A DNA stretch of 64,000 nt from CAVQMC01 sp963713505 (lineage in GTDB: Bacteria > Bacteroidota > Ignavibacteria > Ignavibacteriales > Ignavibacteriaceae): assembly GCA_963713505.1 (NCBI GenBank), contig CAVQMC010000021.1:124001-188000 (forward strand), in the 5' to 3' direction. The notes under the pieces were generated by a model. The model was not told where the DNA came from, made no database searches, and worked only from the letters and a program-made list of their open reading frames with translations. How positions within the stretch are numbered: the first letter of the stretch is position 1; every line of letters starts with the position of its first letter. Made by a program: the position numbers and the translations under genes. This document shows, one piece after another, positions 42,699 to 50,009 of this stretch.

Positions 42699-42830
42699 AT
42701 GAGAGAAGAAGTACAAAAAAATGAAGTTAATCCCTTAGTAAAGGGAAGAAAAGGTAATATAAAAATCTTTGTGATAGTACTTATTTTAGCATTAATAGTT
42801 CTTTTCTTTGCATTAAAATCTTTTGGTTGA
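42699..42830 (+). CDS. Small single-pass membrane peptide
   Basis: 43 residues from ATG 42699. A charged N-terminus (MREEVQKNEVNPLVKGRKG) precedes one helix (IFVIVLILALIVLFFALKSF). An in-frame ATG at 42645 adds 18 residues without hydrophobic content and is less likely. Function unknown. Confidence 0.45.
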   Translation: MREEVQKNEVNPLVKGRKGNIKIFVIVLILALIVLFFALKSFG

Positions 42831-42906
42831 TCAATATTTAGATTTTCTCATTGAGTTTTGTTTTTAATTGAAAATATTATAGTTAATAAATTTGCGTTCG
42901 AATTAC

Positions 42907-43584
42907 TTATTGTATTAATTTTATTTTGCTTATTAATTCAATAATTAGTTTTGCAGTTAAACCCCAAATTACTTCTCCATTATATTTGTAAACAAAAACA
43001 TTTTGATGTCTGACATTCCATGGTTTGGTGTATTTTTCCGGCAGCTTTAAAGTTTTAGCCGGCAATAATTCAATCTGTTCTCCATTTTCTTCTTTATACG
43101 GTACAACCTGCAGAATTGGCTTAAAAATTTCAGGTTCGTTATTCATGAAAAAAGATAAAGGAACAATAAAAATTTTTTCAACTTCATTTTTATCTATATT
43201 TAAGTTTTCAATATTGTCAATATTTAGTTTAGCGATTATTGAATCAATTGTTATTCCTATAGGCCCAACTAAAGTATCCATACAACCGATGATTTCAATT
43301 TGGGATAATTTTATTCCCAGTTCTTCCTCAGTTTCTCTAACTGCCGTTTCTTCAAATGAATCATCCAGAAGAGGATCAAATTCTCCGCCCGGAAAACAAA
43401 CCTCGCCGCCTTGTCTTATATCTAACGCTCTTTTTTCAAATAAAAGATGAAATTCATTATCAATTTCAATCAGTGGTATTAAAACAGCTGAATTAAAATA
43501 TTCTTTTCTGCCGAGAATACCAGGAATTTCAGGTAATACATCTTTTAATTTTTTCAAGTCATCTTTGTTCATTAATTCGTCCAA
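42907..43584 (-). CDS. Nudix hydrolase, CoA pyrophosphatase type
   Basis: 225 residues (221 if the ATG at 43572 is used instead of TTG 43584). It carries the UPF0035/CoA-pyrophosphatase signature QGGEVCFPGGEFDP, followed by the Nudix helix TAVRETEEELGI and a downstream VGPIGITI. Enzymes of this subgroup cleave CoA and its derivatives to 4'-phosphopantetheine and 3',5'-ADP. The specificity is inferred from the signature. The frame is intact and the gene is probably transcribed alone. Confidence 0.87.
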   Translation of the reverse strand: MDELMNKDDLKKLKDVLPEIPGILGRKEYFNSAVLIPLIEIDNEFHLLFEKRALDIRQGGEVCFPGGEFDPLLDDSFEETAVRETEEELGIKLSQIEIIGCMDTLVGPIGITIDSIIAKLNIDNIENLNIDKNEVEKIFIVPLSFFMNNEPEIFKPILQVVPYKEENGEQIELLPAKTLKLPEKYTKPWNVRHQNVFVYKYNGEVIWGLTAKLIIELISKIKLIQ

Positions 43585-43679
43585 TTTTAATTATGAATAT
43601 ATTAAAACTTATAAATTACTATGTGATAACGAACTAAAACATTTTCAAATAAATTATTTAATAAGTTTAAATATTAAAA

Positions 43680-43706
43680 AAGCCGGTCTAGTAAATAAGC
43701 CGGCTT
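43680..43706 (-). terminator. Rho-independent terminator
   Basis: On the minus strand AAGCCGG and CCGGCTT (plus-strand 43700-43706 and 43680-43686) form a 7-bp stem followed by TTTT. It ends the T9SS protein gene whose stop is at 43739. Confidence 0.8.
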
Positions 43707-43738
43707 GTTAATTAAAAATTCAAAATTCAAAATTAAAA

Positions 43739-45982
43739 TTATTTCGTTAATATCATCTTCTTAACAGAAGCAAAATTCTTTCCGTCTTTTCCAATCGCTT
43801 CCAATCTGTAAATGTAAATTCCACTTGGTAGATTTTCTGCATTAAAGTTAATGCTGTGAGATCCTGCTTGTAAATTATTATTGATTAACTCTTCAACTTC
43901 TCTGCCTAAAATATCAAACACTTTTAAGTTTACTTTAGAGTCTGATGTTAAACTGAAGTTTATTTTTGTAGAAGGATTAAACGGATTCGGATAATTTTGT
44001 TCTAAACTGTAAACAGCAGGGGATTCAACATTTACATTTATTTCATTGGAATATTCAACCGATCCATCAAAATCAATTTGTTTTAATCTGTAAGTATAAT
44101 TACCTGGTTTTACTTTTGAATCAGTAAAACTGTAATTATGATTATCGGTTGTTGTCCCATTTCCATTTATAAAAGATAAAACTTTATACTTTTCATTTAT
44201 AGTTTTTCTTTGAACTACGAAACCTTTGTTGTTTTTTTCAGTTGCGGTTTGCCAACTCAAAAGAATTTTATCTTTATTTACAACTCCACTGAATGAATTA
44301 ATCTCTACAGGTGTAACAGGAACCTCACTCATTATGTTATCAATAGCCCACCACCAATCCCAGCCAGGCTGCACAGTTCTGAATCTTAATAAAAATTTAT
44401 GACCCGAAACTATATTTGAAAAATTCAAAAATACATGTTGATCTCGAGCATCCTCACCTATATAACTAAGTACTGGCTGCCAGGTTGAACCGCTGTCGAT
44501 ACTTACTTCAACATATGCCTCATCTTCAGGTGAATTAGTCTTCCAATCTTCATCGAATTCTAAATAATAAGTTGAATATTGAGTTGCATCCAATAAAAAA
44601 TTATATGTCGCAGTGGACATAGTTATAGTCCCGGAACCACAAAAATCTGCATCCGCTGCCATTACAAAGCCTGAAGCACCTGTACTTCCCATCATATATT
44701 CGCTTGCATCATGTGAACAATCCCATACACAAGTACCTCCGTCATTTGTTATTGTCCAATTACCGCAGCCTGATTCAAAATCTTCAGAAATAACAATGGT
44801 TGTTAAAAGTTCTCTTCCAGTAGTAAAATACCATGTAGGAGACACTGAGCTGCAAGTATCTCCTATCTCTACAATTTTCCAATAATATGGTGTTTCATAA
44901 TCTAAAGGCAAATAACTTGAATCTATTGTCCATGATGTTGCAAGTGTGTCTGATTGTACTAAGGTCATATTTCCTGGATTGGTTCCAAAGTATACTTCAT
45001 TTGATATTGATCCGGTACCATTTTCCCAGGTCAATTGACTTAAATTAATCGAAATGCTATTCGCACCGTTTGAAGGAAACGGATTTGCAGCGCTTTCTAC
45101 CAAACAATTTTCGCAGTTCCCATCAATAGCAAAAGCAGTAATTTCTTTGTCCGGAAATGTCTTTAACAATGTTGCATAGCCAGTGTTAATATTTACATTT
45201 CTAAGCTCAGCTTGATTTGTAACGCTGTTAAACGCAGCTAAATACATTTTATTTGAAGCAAAATCAAAATCCGCGTCTTGGGTATATTTCGGATAAAATC
45301 CTAAAGGTCCTATTATAGTTCCTTCAGCAGTAGAATCATTTATTAAAATTAAATTTGTGTAATAAGAGTCTATGCCATAAATCTTACCTTCGCAATTTAC
45401 AGCGATTGTAATCAAAGCAGCACAATTTGTAACCGTATCAATTAATGTTGATACACCTGTTTGGATATTTAATTTGTATAATTCAGATATTGTTAAATCA
45501 GTTGTACTTAAATACATTGTACTGTTTGGAGGTGAATAACCAATTGAGCTAATATTTTGATTAGGGTCTATACCTGATATGTTAGTTATAACTGTAGATG
45601 TTCCGGTATATTTATCAATAGTAATTAATTGCATGTTAGGATAATTATATTGAGTTGCATATAAATTTCCATTAATATCAAAGTCTGCTCCAACAATTGT
45701 ATTTCCTATATTAGAATTTATAATATTAAATGGTATTCCTGTTGGAACGGGGACTGTAAAGTATTGATTTACATTTAAAGGACTAAAATTAAAAGCAATA
45801 CCATATGCAGTTGCAAAATCATCTAGCTGAATTATATCTCGTTTTTCTTTTGTTTTATGCTTTAAATGGTTTGCAGGTGCTAACCCAATTGAGGGAGTTA
45901 TTTGAGCAAATGTATGATTTGAAATTGAAAAAAATAAAAATACAATAAAAAGAGAAATAGATAAACAGTAAAACTTTTTCAT
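43739..45982 (-). CDS. Large secreted multidomain protein with T9SS sorting domain
   Basis: About 747 residues. GGGGA seven bases before ATG 45982 sets the start; the frame opens 12 bases earlier. A signal peptide is followed by a propeller-like region of about 270 residues with NGNLYATQY, STMYLSTTD, GKIYGIDSY and NKMYLAAFN repeats (DUF4394-like). A fibronectin-like domain (about 300-390) follows, then an adhesin-type jelly-roll (VISEDFESGCGNWTI to WWWAIDNI), and the T9SS linker and domain (LEQNYPNPFNPSTKI, ending KKMILTK). It is probably a surface adhesin or binding protein; no catalytic motif is seen. Intact. Confidence 0.85.
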   Translation of the reverse strand: MKKFYCLSISLFIVFLFFSISNHTFAQITPSIGLAPANHLKHKTKEKRDIIQLDDFATAYGIAFNFSPLNVNQYFTVPVPTGIPFNIINSNIGNTIVGADFDINGNLYATQYNYPNMQLITIDKYTGTSTVITNISGIDPNQNISSIGYSPPNSTMYLSTTDLTISELYKLNIQTGVSTLIDTVTNCAALITIAVNCEGKIYGIDSYYTNLILINDSTAEGTIIGPLGFYPKYTQDADFDFASNKMYLAAFNSVTNQAELRNVNINTGYATLLKTFPDKEITAFAIDGNCENCLVESAANPFPSNGANSISINLSQLTWENGTGSISNEVYFGTNPGNMTLVQSDTLATSWTIDSSYLPLDYETPYYWKIVEIGDTCSSVSPTWYFTTGRELLTTIVISEDFESGCGNWTITNDGGTCVWDCSHDASEYMMGSTGASGFVMAADADFCGSGTITMSTATYNFLLDATQYSTYYLEFDEDWKTNSPEDEAYVEVSIDSGSTWQPVLSYIGEDARDQHVFLNFSNIVSGHKFLLRFRTVQPGWDWWWAIDNIMSEVPVTPVEINSFSGVVNKDKILLSWQTATEKNNKGFVVQRKTINEKYKVLSFINGNGTTTDNHNYSFTDSKVKPGNYTYRLKQIDFDGSVEYSNEINVNVESPAVYSLEQNYPNPFNPSTKINFSLTSDSKVNLKVFDILGREVEELINNNLQAGSHSINFNAENLPSGIYIYRLEAIGKDGKNFASVKKMILTK

Positions 45983-46168
45983 CTTTATCCCCATCTAGTT
46001 ACAGATAAATAATTTATATTTTTAAGTATTCCGGATAGATAATAATACTCATCCCATTACTAGAACTTAATTAATCAAGATTAAGCAATTTTTTCATATA
46101 ATGCAATAAGTTTTTAATATATATATATAAAGGAAAGAAGTTTTACGAACCTATGCATTTTAAAATAA

Positions 46169-46197
46169 AAAAGCCTCCGCAAATTGCAGAGGCTTTT
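46169..46197 (-). terminator. Rho-independent terminator
   Basis: AAAAGCCTC (46169-46177) pairs with GAGGCTTTT (46189-46197), with A/T runs on both sides. It lies 18 bases past the stop of the OmpA gene. Confidence 0.85.
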
Positions 46198-46214
46198 TAA
46201 ATAAATTTATAGAA

Positions 46215-47744
46215 TTATTTTGTTCTTACGAATTCAATCCTTCTATTTTTTAGTCTTCCTTCCGGAGTATTATTTGGAGCAATAGGATTATCCGGTCCAT
46301 AACCTTCTGCTGTAACTTTAGTTGGATCAACTCCATGATTTACAAGCCAGTTTCTAACCGATTCTGCTCTTCTCTTAGAAAGTTTTAAGTTATACTTTCT
46401 GCTTCCGGTATTATCAGTATATCCTCTAATTTCAACCGTAATATCCGGATGAGCTTTTAATGTTCTTAACGCTTTTTGTAAAGTTGTTTCAGATTCAGGA
46501 GTAATTACAGCAGAGTTAACTGCGAAATTAATACCTTCCAGAACTATGGGAACATTAACTTTTACAACATCATCTGAAGGATCAAGCGGATCGGAACCTC
46601 TAGCGACTTCTTTACCGTCATCAACACCTCCGCCGTCTGTATCAGCTTTAAGCGGATCAGTACCGTATTTAAGAACTTCTTCACCATCTTTAAGGCCGTC
46701 ACCATCCGTATCGGCATTTAACGGATCTGTATGATATTTATTAACTTCATCACCGTCGCTTAAACCGTCTCCGTCTGAATCAGCTTTAAGCGGATCGGTA
46801 TGATATTTCATTACTTCATCGCCGTCACTTAATCCGTCATTATCGGTATCAGCTTTTGTCGGATCGGTTTTATATTTCATAACTTCGTCACCATCCGTCA
46901 AACCATCACCGTCAGTATCAGCTTTATTTGGATTTGTTTTGTAAATATTTACTTCATCACCATCATTTAGACCGTCACCATCCGTATCGGCTTTAAGCGG
47001 ATTAGTCATATATTTATTAACTTCATCGCCATCTTTCAAACCATCGCCATCTGTGTCAGGATTGTTAGGATCAGTTCCTAATTCAATTTCTTCGCTTTTT
47101 GTCAAGCCGTCATGGTCGTTATCTGAATTACCGGCACCGGAAACAAATGTTAATCCTACACCTGCAGTATAATATGCATCGTAGGCTTTTCCATCGCGAT
47201 AATAATTTAAATTATCTGTAAAAGAATAATTTGCACCGCCGCTTATATCAAGTAAGACATCAGAACCTAAATTAAATTCAAATCCAATTCCTACAGGAAC
47301 AACCCCACTCCAGCCATTTTTATCAACTGAATATGGTGATTTGGTAGGAGGCGGATATGTATTATTATAATATAAAGCTCCGATACCTGCATATAGATAA
47401 GGGTTCCATGCTTTAGATTCAAACGGACTAAGGATAAACCTATAATCTATAGGGAAGATAATTGTTTTATAATAATCCGGGAAAAAATCCAGTCCTGCAT
47501 ATTGACCGTAACCAATTCCAAATTCGCCTTCAAGTGCACTGCTGTATTCATATCGCATAAAAAGTCTAGCTAAAAAAGCTCCTTTTAATCCGTGATCATA
47601 GTTAAATTCATTTGCAGGCATTAACCCATCAAAATGAAAGCCAAGCTTAAGCTTATAATCATTATACTGGGCTTTTATTGGTGTTGAAGTAAAAATCAAC
47701 AGCAATAATAAAAAAGATATTTTGTAGAATTTTTTTATTATCAT
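46215..47744 (-). CDS. OmpA-family protein with barrel and TSP3 repeats
   Basis: 509 residues. A signal peptide (ending PIKAQ) is followed by an outer-membrane beta-barrel (about 30-203), eight thrombospondin type 3 calcium-binding repeats of about 23 residues (DTDGDGLxDGDEV units, about 207-392), and an OmpA C-terminal domain (INFAVNSAVITPES, VEIRGYTDNTGSRKYNLKLS, RRIEFVRTK) that binds peptidoglycan. The stiff calcium-bound repeats act as a spacer between barrel and peptidoglycan anchor. It is a likely abundant envelope structural protein. The frame is intact and it has its own terminator. Confidence 0.93.
   Translation of the reverse strand: MIIKKFYKISFLLLLLIFTSTPIKAQYNDYKLKLGFHFDGLMPANEFNYDHGLKGAFLARLFMRYEYSSALEGEFGIGYGQYAGLDFFPDYYKTIIFPIDYRFILSPFESKAWNPYLYAGIGALYYNNTYPPPTKSPYSVDKNGWSGVVPVGIGFEFNLGSDVLLDISGGANYSFTDNLNYYRDGKAYDAYYTAGVGLTFVSGAGNSDNDHDGLTKSEEIELGTDPNNPDTDGDGLKDGDEVNKYMTNPLKADTDGDGLNDGDEVNIYKTNPNKADTDGDGLTDGDEVMKYKTDPTKADTDNDGLSDGDEVMKYHTDPLKADSDGDGLSDGDEVNKYHTDPLNADTDGDGLKDGEEVLKYGTDPLKADTDGGGVDDGKEVARGSDPLDPSDDVVKVNVPIVLEGINFAVNSAVITPESETTLQKALRTLKAHPDITVEIRGYTDNTGSRKYNLKLSKRRAESVRNWLVNHGVDPTKVTAEGYGPDNPIAPNNTPEGRLKNRRIEFVRTK
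46569..47126 (-). repeat. Tandem array of about eight 69-bp TSP3 repeats
   Basis: Eight consecutive 23-codon units encode DTDGDGLxDGDEVxxYxTDPLKA-type sequence. The middle six are nearly identical, which suggests recent expansion. Such arrays can change copy number. Confidence 0.85.
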
Positions 47745-48110
47745 TTTATCCTCTTATTGTTATATAAAATTGAAATTAAATTTTTAAAACCACTATAAAT
47801 ATAGAATTAAGTTAAGATAAGGACACATTTATTCAGCGAAGAGAGTATGGTATAAATCCTTTGTTTAAGGAAAAAAAGAATTGTTCCCTTGATTAAGGTT
47901 TGCGCCCTTTTAACCTTCAAATCAATATCTCAAAAAAATGGGTATAATTGTATTGGTTAAATATCACTTATGAAGAGTAATTATGCAAGTGTTTGTTAAA
48001 AAAATTGTTATTAATATCAAGTAAATAATTTTTTGGAAATAAGTATTTGTTTTTAACAAATATTGAATTATCAAGAATCTCTTAAGATTTGCTCATCTTT
48101 TAGAGGGAAA
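47745..48110. other. Intergenic region, nothing recognised
   Basis: 366 AT-rich bases between minus-strand genes, presumably holding the OmpA promoter. No hairpin or coding frame stands out. Confidence 0.5.
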
Positions 48111-48338
48111 TTAAAATAATAAAAATCTATCATCCTGCTTTTCTATTCTATCTTTAGTTAAAAAATATTTATCCAATTCTGCTTTAGAATTTGGATTTTT
48201 AAAGTAGGGGATAAATAATTCATCTTCAAATAAATATTTAGGCAGCCGGATTTTTTTGTGGGAAACTAAGTATGCCATATCAAGCATAACTTTTCTTGTT
48301 TGGCCGTTTGATTCTTTTTGTAAATAAACCGGAGACAT
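48111..48338 (-). CDS. Small hypothetical protein
   Basis: 75 residues, no signal peptide. Charged and aromatic (MSPVYLQKESNGQTRKVMLD, YLFEDELFIPYFKN, KAELDKYFLTKDRIEKQDD). Codon use matches the neighbours. No ribosome-binding site is evident, which is common in this group. Not recognised. Confidence 0.5.
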   Translation of the reverse strand: MSPVYLQKESNGQTRKVMLDMAYLVSHKKIRLPKYLFEDELFIPYFKNPNSKAELDKYFLTKDRIEKQDDRFLLF

Positions 48339-48385
48339 ATTTAAGAATTATTAATTGTTTTAAATTTTTTATTCAGCTTAGAGTC

Positions 48386-48484
48386 TTATCTGAAACATCC
48401 GTTCAATGAAACTACCATAAATATAACTAAGGAAACAAAAAATACGGTTAAAACTACTGCACTAGTGAAATTGAATTTCTTCAT
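48386..48484 (-). CDS. Very small membrane peptide
   Basis: 32 residues on the minus strand: MKKFNFTSAVVLTVFF, then VSLVIFMVVSLNGCFR. A lysine-rich start precedes one 22-residue hydrophobic helix and a short Cys-containing tail. It lies between the small hypothetical protein and tRNA-Val on the same strand. The amino-acid pattern supports a real gene, but the length limits certainty. Confidence 0.4.
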   Translation of the reverse strand: MKKFNFTSAVVLTVFFVSLVIFMVVSLNGCFR

Positions 48485-48620
48485 ATTAATATTATTATTT
48501 AATTAAAGTTAATTTAAATTAATACTTCAAATACAGTTTATCAATCAACAGAATAAAATTAAAAAATAAACTCACAATATCTATTTATTTACAACACATC
48601 GAATAATTTAAAAAATTAAA

Positions 48621-48642
48621 AGCCATTCAATAAAGAATGGCT
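48621..48642 (-). terminator. Terminator after tRNA-Val
   Basis: AGCCATTC (48621-48628) and GAATGGCT (48635-48642) form a perfect 8-bp stem. On the minus strand it is followed by TTTTAATTTTTT. It lies 7 bases past the tRNA 3' end. Confidence 0.85.
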
Positions 48643-48648
48643 ATTAGT

Positions 48649-48722
48649 GGGCGCTAATGGATTCGAACCAATGACCCCCTGCTTGTAAGGCAGGTGCTCT
48701 GAACCAGCTGAGCTAAGCGCCC
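48649..48722 (-). tRNA. tRNA-Val (anticodon TAC)
   Basis: On the minus strand the 74-base sequence starts GGGCGCTTAGCTCAGCTGG, has anticodon loop CTTACAA between CCTGC and GCAGG, a T-arm with GGTTCGAATCC, and a closing GCGCCC acceptor stem. CCA is not encoded. Confidence 0.95.
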
Positions 48723-49223
48723 TGATAATCAAAATTTAGAATACAAATATTAGTAAAATTTACAAATAATCCAAAAATTTCTTTTGAGAACTAGCAAAAG
48801 AGTTCTTTCGGAAGAATGCTATTGGCAGAACCCGTGGCATCCAGCTTGAATAATATTTACCTACTTAAGTCACTATAAACAAATAATTTATAATAATATA
48901 AGCAATAAATAAAGTTAAATTTGTTAAATCTTCCTTTCTACCTTTAGATCTTAAAAATAATAGAAAATATCTTTTTCTGAACTTAAAATACTAATTTTAA
49001 CTTTGGTATAATATTTACTAGGAATAAAGTTTAATTCAAAATTATTCTAATAGACTATTGGAAATAATTTATTCTTCAAAAAAATAAAGAAATAAATACT
49101 ATTTTTATGAAGAAGGAGTAACAAACAACAATAATAAATCGATTACCTTGGTCTTTAAGAATCACCATGAGGTGAATCCCAAATGGATGAAATTTTCAAT
49201 AATTTTTAACAATCTTTTTTAAT
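48723..49223. other. Intergenic region with a tRNA-Gly fragment
   Basis: About 500 AT-rich bases without a gene. It contains the 21-base tRNA-like remnant at 48828-48848 and a short hairpin just before it (GAACT/AGTTC at about 48787-48805). Confidence 0.5.
48828..48848 (-). repeat. tRNA-Gly fragment (partial duplicate)
   Basis: GAACCCGTGGCATCCAGCTTG matches bases 49898-49918 inside tRNA-Gly at 19 of 21 positions (anticodon-stem 3' side through half of the T arm). The two copies are about 1.07 kb apart in direct orientation and flank one gene. Confidence 0.5.
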
Positions 49224-49820
49224 ATGAAAAAACTACTAATAGCTTCAGCAATATTAATAATTATTCTTGTTTATATTTTTTATCCCGAAAAAGTAATCAC
49301 ATACCCTCCGGGAGAGACTGCACCTTCTCCTCCAAAGCAAACGAATCTAGTTAATATAAAGACATGGATTGAAGGAGAATATACGGTTGAAGCACTTGCG
49401 GAATATGATATCAAGGCAAGAGTTTTAAGTCGAGATAATTATTCCATCGGAAAAGAAAGTGAAATATCTCCTTTTGATTTAGCTCTTGGATGGGGTCCAA
49501 TGTCAGACCAGAGCATAATTGATAAATTTGATATTTCTCAGAGTAATAGATGGTATCATTGGTACTCTAGTAACTTGCCGATTCCGAGAAAAGAGGTAAT
49601 ATTAAACAGTGCTAATACACATATTATCCCTAAAGATGAAGAACTTGAAGACATGTTTGATAAAGTATATAAAGGAAGTTTGATTGAAATGAAAGGCTAT
49701 TTAGTGAAGTTAACTACTGCAAAAGGCTGGCGATGGAAAAGTTCCCTTAGGAGAGACGATTCAGGCGGAGGTTCATGCGAATTGTTTTGGGTAGAAGATT
49801 TAAAAATATTTGATAAGTAG
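49224..49820 (+). CDS. Conserved hypothetical protein, membrane-anchored
   Basis: 198 residues. One N-terminal hydrophobic helix (LLIASAILIIILVYIFY) precedes a PPG-rich linker and a soluble domain with EYDIKARVLSRDNYSIG, ISPFDLALGWGPMSDQS, RWYHWYSSNLPIP, VILNSANTHIIPKD and SCELFWVEDL. I recall homologues with the same ALGWGPMSD and SANTH-type motifs in Proteobacteria, without a known function. The frame is intact. It lies alone between a tRNA fragment and the full tRNA-Gly, a position that fits acquisition by transfer. Confidence 0.75.
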   Translation: MKKLLIASAILIIILVYIFYPEKVITYPPGETAPSPPKQTNLVNIKTWIEGEYTVEALAEYDIKARVLSRDNYSIGKESEISPFDLALGWGPMSDQSIIDKFDISQSNRWYHWYSSNLPIPRKEVILNSANTHIIPKDEELEDMFDKVYKGSLIEMKGYLVKLTTAKGWRWKSSLRRDDSGGGSCELFWVEDLKIFDK

Positions 49821-49881
49821 TTATTATATATATTTATTTATTTTAATTATAATTAAAGAAACTAAAATATATTGAAGTCGA

Positions 49882-49953
49882 GCGAGCGACGGGGTTCGAA
49901 CCCGCGACATCCAGCTTGGGAAGCTGACACTCTACCAACTGAGTTACGCTCGC
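49882..49953 (-). tRNA. tRNA-Gly (anticodon CCC)
   Basis: On the minus strand the 72-base sequence starts GCGAGCGTAACTCAGTTGG, has anticodon loop TTCCCAA, a T-arm GGGTTCGAACCCC and an acceptor closing with CGCTCGC, complementary to the 5' GCGAGCG. CCA is not encoded. Confidence 0.94.
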
Positions 49954-50009
49954 AATTTTCAATAAAATTTTTAAGAACAATTAAAAATTACTTAAGCTTC
50001 TTTTTATTT

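Noticed and set aside
43025..43450. Plus-strand open frame of 141 codons
   Set aside because: It lies wholly antisense to the intact Nudix gene, and its serine-rich composition reflects the opposite strand.
46546..46734. Plus-strand frame rich in Ser and Pro
   Set aside because: It is the complement of the Asp/Gly repeats of the OmpA protein.
46569..47126. Possible CRISPR-like repeat array
   Set aside because: The 69-base periodicity is coding and encodes TSP3 units; there are no distinct spacers. No other regular repeats were seen.
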